Assembly: GCA_900538555.1 (NCBI GenBank)
Contig: UPYI01000021.1
Span: 1 to 45,853 of the forward strand
Origin: an uncultured Porphyromonadaceae bacterium
Lineage (GTDB): Bacteria; Bacteroidota; Bacteroidia; Bacteroidales; Barnesiellaceae
Length of the DNA stretch: 45,853 bases
Reading direction: 5' to 3'
Part shown: positions 42,901 to 45,853 of the stretch, piece by piece
How positions within the stretch are numbered: position 1 is the stretch's first letter
How the letters are laid out: each line of letters opens with the position of its first letter
Notes under the pieces: generated by a model
Told to the model about the DNA's origin: nothing
Databases searched by the model: none
Seen by the model: the letters and a program-made list of their open reading frames with translations, nothing else
Made by a program: the position numbers and the translations under genes

Positions 42901-44521
42901 GCATTTGCAAGGCTTCCAGATCCAATTCGCGGGCGTTTACTTCCAAGTCGAAAATAGACTGCTCTTGGTTGATAATCGCCAGACCGTTGATATCCAGTGC
43001 ACCGTTCGGGTCGTTGATGCCGAGCTTGCCCTGATACCGGTTGTTGGCGAAAAATCCGTTGAGCAGGATATGTTCGTAGGTGTAACCCTTGTAATCGAAA
43101 TAGCTGATTTCGCCCTCCACTTTTCCTTCCGGTGCTTTTTTCAGCAGTTTTTCCCCGTCTAAGGTTACGTTGAGTGCCAGCGAGCCGAAAGGAGATGATT
43201 CGCCGAGCAGGCTATGTAGATTGAACCGTTCGGAGTATAGCGAACCGTTGAAGTCCAGTGCATGCGACAGGGTGTCGTGATGCAATGTGATATTCGAATG
43301 GAGGCTGCCTTGTGCCGATTCCATGTTTCCCAAGAACGATACGGTATGGATATTGGCGGCTATATCTCCGTCGAAATGTACCGATTGCAGTGCGTCGATA
43401 TATCGTTTCGTGCCCGAACTTTCGATGCGGGGATAACGCAACGAGAGTATCTCTAAAAGCCCTTTTGGCGAGGCTTGCAACCTTATCGGGCTGCAATGTA
43501 CGATGCAGTCGTTGATATTCAGCAGGTGCTGTATATCCATTTTGCTCGAAAACGACAGGTCGCCGTTGCCCATGTCGAACTGCATCCGGTTGATATGCAG
43601 ATCATTTACATAGCCCGACAGGTCGCACGAAAACAAAAGAGTCGGAGTAAACGATTTGAAATTCGGAACGAACGCTGCAAAATCTTGCAGGCAGATGTTT
43701 GCCCGGTTGATCCGGTAGTTGAAATGCACTTTATACAAATAGTCCGATAGGGTGCGGGCTTGCGAAATATCGATTACAGCCGCTTCCGATGTAATTTGCG
43801 TTCGGGGCAATTGTATTTCTATCTGGCTGAGGGAGCAGACATTCCGGTTTGCTTCGATGCGGAAACGAAGCCGGTCTAAGGAGAACCCCGATTTCTCTTC
43901 GAAACTCAACCGCTTGACAAACAGGTTGAGCGAATCGCCGGTGAGCGATTTCATGGTCAGTGTAGCCAGCAGATTCTTGATTTGGATATGGTTCGGGTCG
44001 AATACTCCTTGCGGTTTATCCGGTTCCGAATCGACATGGTAGCTCACTTTTCCCCGTCGCACCAATGCGCTGTTGATGCGCAGGTCGATATTCCGCTCTT
44101 TCTTTTTATCCGATTTCAAGGAATCGACAATAAACTGGTAATTCGCTGCCGATTGCGGTGTCTCTTTCCGGATGCGGGCATCCATACCGAACAGTTGGAT
44201 ATTGCTGAACTGGATTTGCCGGTCTAATAAGGCGGACAGTTTTATGCCGGCTGCTATTTTGCTGGCGTAAAGCAAGGTGTCGCCCTGTTGGTCGGCAATG
44301 AAAACGCCGAACAACTCGGCTTTGTTGAATGGAGCGAGTTGTACACGGGCAATCTCTACGTCCGTGCCGAGCAACCCCGACAGTTCTTTAACGGCAAAAT
44401 GGCGGATCTTCTCTTGTACCCGCGAGGTCGATAAAACTAAATACGAACCGATGAAACCTACTGCAAGGGCGAGCAGGAATATCTGAATGGAGATCTTTAT
44501 AAAGATATATAGCTTCTTCAT
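39905..44521 (-). CDS. tamB: translocation/assembly module TamB domain protein
   Basis: 1538 residues. One N-terminal transmembrane helix (about 8-30) anchors it in the inner membrane. A very long beta-rich periplasmic region follows. The C-terminal TamB (DUF490) domain includes YGNYTLNQGSYNFNL, SIKSGSSVSFTGDPM and ATLDISAIYSLTA. Beyond it, a Bacteroidetes-type tail has a charged, lysine-rich end (a run of seven lysines near 1510). TamB-type proteins bridge inner and outer membranes for outer-membrane assembly or lipid transport. TamA is not in the window. Confidence 0.92.
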   Translation of the reverse strand: MKKLYIFIKISIQIFLLALAVGFIGSYLVLSTSRVQEKIRHFAVKELSGLLGTDVEIARVQLAPFNKAELFGVFIADQQGDTLLYASKIAAGIKLSALLDRQIQFSNIQLFGMDARIRKETPQSAANYQFIVDSLKSDKKKERNIDLRINSALVRRGKVSYHVDSEPDKPQGVFDPNHIQIKNLLATLTMKSLTGDSLNLFVKRLSFEEKSGFSLDRLRFRIEANRNVCSLSQIEIQLPRTQITSEAAVIDISQARTLSDYLYKVHFNYRINRANICLQDFAAFVPNFKSFTPTLLFSCDLSGYVNDLHINRMQFDMGNGDLSFSSKMDIQHLLNINDCIVHCSPIRLQASPKGLLEILSLRYPRIESSGTKRYIDALQSVHFDGDIAANIHTVSFLGNMESAQGSLHSNITLHHDTLSHALDFNGSLYSERFNLHSLLGESSPFGSLALNVTLDGEKLLKKAPEGKVEGEISYFDYKGYTYEHILLNGFFANNRYQGKLGINDPNGALDINGLAIINQEQSIFDLEVNARELDLEALQMLPKKFKGHKLSFDLDAEFTGNSLDNSEGILMIDSLSFENSKRTYFLDRFAIEAHNRQNPQSIVLSSDMLNGYIEGEYSFKTFKNSLLQIYEELIPSATNTTVPTHSNNSFYYQFMFEPNTGIEEIMQIPFKATHQIAVEGYLNDNLQEANFTVSSPGFRIKRKRFEDLFFRAQKEPNNAELSIEVNMFSKKGIRNMLNLYGNAEPDKMNVTVGWKQDVEKNFNGKFNTSTRFSKDDESGQLSVDVQINPSEFVFNDTIWNVLPSTVKFCDGKLQIDDFEVSHQQQYLRIDGDASSNPNDSIQLQLRDVNLDYIFDPLNIRFVDFGGWATGDFVITDLFSKIPKFETERFDVQQFAYNGTTLGSLRLYSTWNHENQGILMRGTVMEDSTRYTHVDGHIFPTKDSLSLSFDPHELKIDFLQPFLASIMDKVHGRASGHIDFFGKFKTLTVSGDAFLNDVALGIGYLNTVYTLTDSVHLTPTRIWFDDVTLSDKNKHTASASGWLEHKFFKDLKYDFRIRDARNFLGYDVTEAMSPTYFGTLYASGGATISGDSENTLIDVNVATRDKSKFTFVLSGTQSAGDFDFITFKDKYAETPEKEPEPIEEDIEYEEESDEKKARLRMALQIEATPEATMYLVMDPQTGDMIKANGEGSILLEYDGLNNDMKMYGNYTLNQGSYNFNLQDVISRDFSIKSGSSVSFTGDPMSATLDISAIYSLTASLTDLDASFATEKELTRTNVPVQTILNVTGGIEHPDLSFDIAFPTLTQDIDRRVKSIISTDDMMNRQIIYLLAINKFYTPDYMETDRNTGSEFVSVASSTLSAQLSSILGQISGNWNIAPNVRSEKGDFSDVEVEVALSSQLLNNRLLFNGNLGYRDNTMNNNSFIGDFDLEYLLTRNGNLRLKAYNHYNDQNYYIKSALTTQGVGILFKRDFTTWKELFDIKWRDQFSRRRSETEKAENASSEAISNDSQSKKKKKKKNRKNKKDSSATEPENTRPIAEM

Positions 44522-44699
44522 GAAGAGGGTTCGCGCTGTTTTTTCTTGTTTTGATGGATCGATTATGTATCGTGGATACGATCTAAATCGAGGGCAGAGC
44601 CAACTTATCTTCTACAAAGATATTACTTTCTCTTCGAATTATTGGGAAACGTGGTTGTATTTTCTATTTTTTAATGATCTGTTTCGTTTTATACAATAC

Positions 44700-44748
44700 G
44701 GCAAGTGGACTGTATCGAAAACCTGAATTTCGATACAGTCCACTTGCC
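44700..44748 (-). terminator. 21-bp perfect hairpin upstream of tamB
   Basis: Bases 44700-44720 and 44728-44748 are exact reverse complements (start GGCAAGTGGAC, loop ACCTGAA). It lies 23 bases after the outer-membrane protein gene on the minus strand, so it is its probable terminator, though no strong T run follows. The rest of 44522-44699 has no gene. Confidence 0.7.
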
Positions 44749-44770
44749 GGTGCGTCAGAATGGTGTATGA

Positions 44771-45361
44771 TTAAAAATCGAATCCCAAACGCAATGCTGC
44801 CGTGTGGCAAAAGGATGAGCCGTAGACATCGTGGTCGTCGTAATACTCACCTTTCCATGTCTGGTATCCGAGGCTGAGCGTAAAAGCCGATCTTCCGGCT
44901 CTTCGGAACGGGAACCGGTAGCCTAAGAACAAATGGAAGTAAAGCCCTTGGGTGCTCTCCATAACCGACCCGCCTATCTGTACTCCGGCAAACGGGGTGT
45001 TCCTGATCCGGTTCGGGTTGAGCATATTCACCCGGCATTCGGCGAATATCGGGAGAAGGATATTATCCCCTCTGTCTCCTTCAAAATTTTCACCGCCACC
45101 GATACCTACTCCGATACCGGTGTAAAGGTATGGATTGAATTGGTACCCGTGCGAGGTATATAGCCCGGTGGATCCGCCGGTTCCTATTGCTGCGCCGAAA
45201 TCGAACGTGCCTTTATACCCTTTGGTGAATACCCTTTGGGTGGTATTCTTTTGTTTCTGGGTTTTGGAAGAGGGCATTTCGCCACCGGCGAATTGTGCGA
45301 AAGCCGGATTGCCGCACCACATCAGGGCGCACAGGCAAACAACAATTATACGTTTTATCAT
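44771..45361 (-). CDS. outer-membrane beta-barrel protein, hypothetical
   Basis: 196 residues. The signal peptide MIKRIIVVCLCALMWC...FAQ is cleaved after about residue 22. The rest is built of alternating aromatic/hydrophobic strands (GFDFGAAIG-type and LGYRFPFRRAGRSAFTLSLG) and ends in LRLGFDF, a barrel-type C-terminal Phe. Ligand or function unknown. Confidence 0.75.
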   Translation of the reverse strand: MIKRIIVVCLCALMWCGNPAFAQFAGGEMPSSKTQKQKNTTQRVFTKGYKGTFDFGAAIGTGGSTGLYTSHGYQFNPYLYTGIGVGIGGGENFEGDRGDNILLPIFAECRVNMLNPNRIRNTPFAGVQIGGSVMESTQGLYFHLFLGYRFPFRRAGRSAFTLSLGYQTWKGEYYDDHDVYGSSFCHTAALRLGFDF

Positions 45362-45403
45362 TTCCTTTAATTATCAGATTATGGGAATAAGAACTCTCCC
45401 CGA

Positions 45404-45853
45404 TTAAAACAGCGAATTGTGGATATTGAAATCCATTTTCCAGATATTGTATCTTCCGGACGGATTCCCCCGTTGCGACAGGAAATATATACTTTTCCCA
45501 TCGGGCGACCAAACCGGCGACAAGTCGTTCCCCGGGTGGTAGGTCAGCTGCGTGAACGTGTTCCCGTCCGTACCGATGACAAAAATATCGGTGTTGCCGC
45601 GGCTGTTTCCCGTACAGACGATCCATTTGCCGTCCGGCGAAACCCTCGGCGTAGAAAAACTTTGGTCGGGACGTGACAGCAACACCTCCTCGACGCCCGT
45701 TTCAGGATTGACTTTCCAGATCTCGCACATACCCTTGCTCGTGTACCGGGTGCAATAATACGCATCCTTCTCGTTAGGGACAGGGCAGGGATTCATACCC
45801 CGGGAATAACTCGATACCAGATTATTGACGCGGTCGTATCCCCAGATACTATA
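45404..45853 (-). CDS. PD40/TolB-like beta-propeller protein, C-terminal part (runs off the window)
   Basis: The minus strand is open from the window edge to TAA at 45404. Repeated propeller blades are visible: STPRVSPDGKWIVCTGNS, then SPVWSPDGKSIYFLSQR, each with the SPDGK signature of WD40-like PD40 repeats. Partners and function cannot be judged from this part. Confidence 0.8.
   Translation of the reverse strand, partial: YSIWGYDRVNNLVSSYSRGMNPCPVPNEKDAYYCTRYTSKGMCEIWKVNPETGVEEVLLSRPDQSFSTPRVSPDGKWIVCTGNSRGNTDIFVIGTDGNTFTQLTYHPGNDLSPVWSPDGKSIYFLSQRGNPSGRYNIWKMDFNIHNSLF

Noticed and set aside
1..45853. CRISPR array, rRNA genes, intact tRNA genes or insertion sequences
   Set aside because: No regularly spaced repeats of that kind, no rRNA-like stretches, no complete cloverleaf and no DDE transposase were seen; only the tRNA fragment at 2456-2480.

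Overview
The window is a Bacteroidales chromosome segment. Three things point there: -7 promoter boxes of the TAnnTTTG type, starts that mostly lack a Shine-Dalgarno, and Bacteroidetes families (a C-terminally tailed TamB, a SDR-UxuA pair, Bacteroides-type mobilization genes). I cannot fix the genus. It has two halves: a mosaic accessory island (about 1-27.8 kb) and an ordinary chromosomal core (27.8-45.85 kb).

Accessory half. Positions 1-2.5 kb hold a DUF1848 gene cut by the window edge, a decayed hipA remnant and the 3' end of a tRNA that looks like an integration scar. From 2.6 to 8.9 kb lies AT-rich defence and toxin cargo: DUF2971 convergent with AbiH, an unrecognised gene broken by two single-base shifts, a hipB-hipA pair whose hipA has four in-frame TAG codons, and an orphan AAA ATPase. 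From 9.28 to 18.67 kb, six same-strand genes form one tight operon: C5 methyltransferase, MORC-like GHKL ATPase, Z1 helicase-like protein, PD-(D/E)XK protein (DUF4420), AIPR and Vsr. This matches the MORC/Z1/AIPR restriction-like operons predicted by comparative genomics and is the most important system here. Two small minus-strand genes follow it, one only 43 codons long. From 19.4 to 27.6 kb is a decayed mobilizable element: relaxase, MobC-like protein, likely oriT, frameshifted RepA-like ATPase, excisionase-like HTH, a membrane protein with an in-frame TAG, a broken tyrosine integrase and a multi-HTH regulator. A RES-domain toxin gene, also with an in-frame TAG, has been dropped into it between two 90-bp repeats.

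Core half. mnmE (trmE) with an anchored DNA/RNA endonuclease, pepT, miaA, a small membrane protein, nadE, an AraC regulator, a lipoprotein hydrolase, a SDR plus uxuA (hexuronate catabolism), a small lipoprotein, a 1538-residue TamB, an outer-membrane protein and a PD40 propeller protein cut by the window end. mnmE ends intact at its conserved C-terminus next to the island, so this is the likely island boundary.

A recurring oddity is that all six premature stops in otherwise complete accessory genes are TAG, mostly where the family has glutamine. TAG is also a normal stop here (hipB, nadE, the excisionase), so wholesale recoding is unlikely, but amber suppression or C-to-T inactivation is worth testing.
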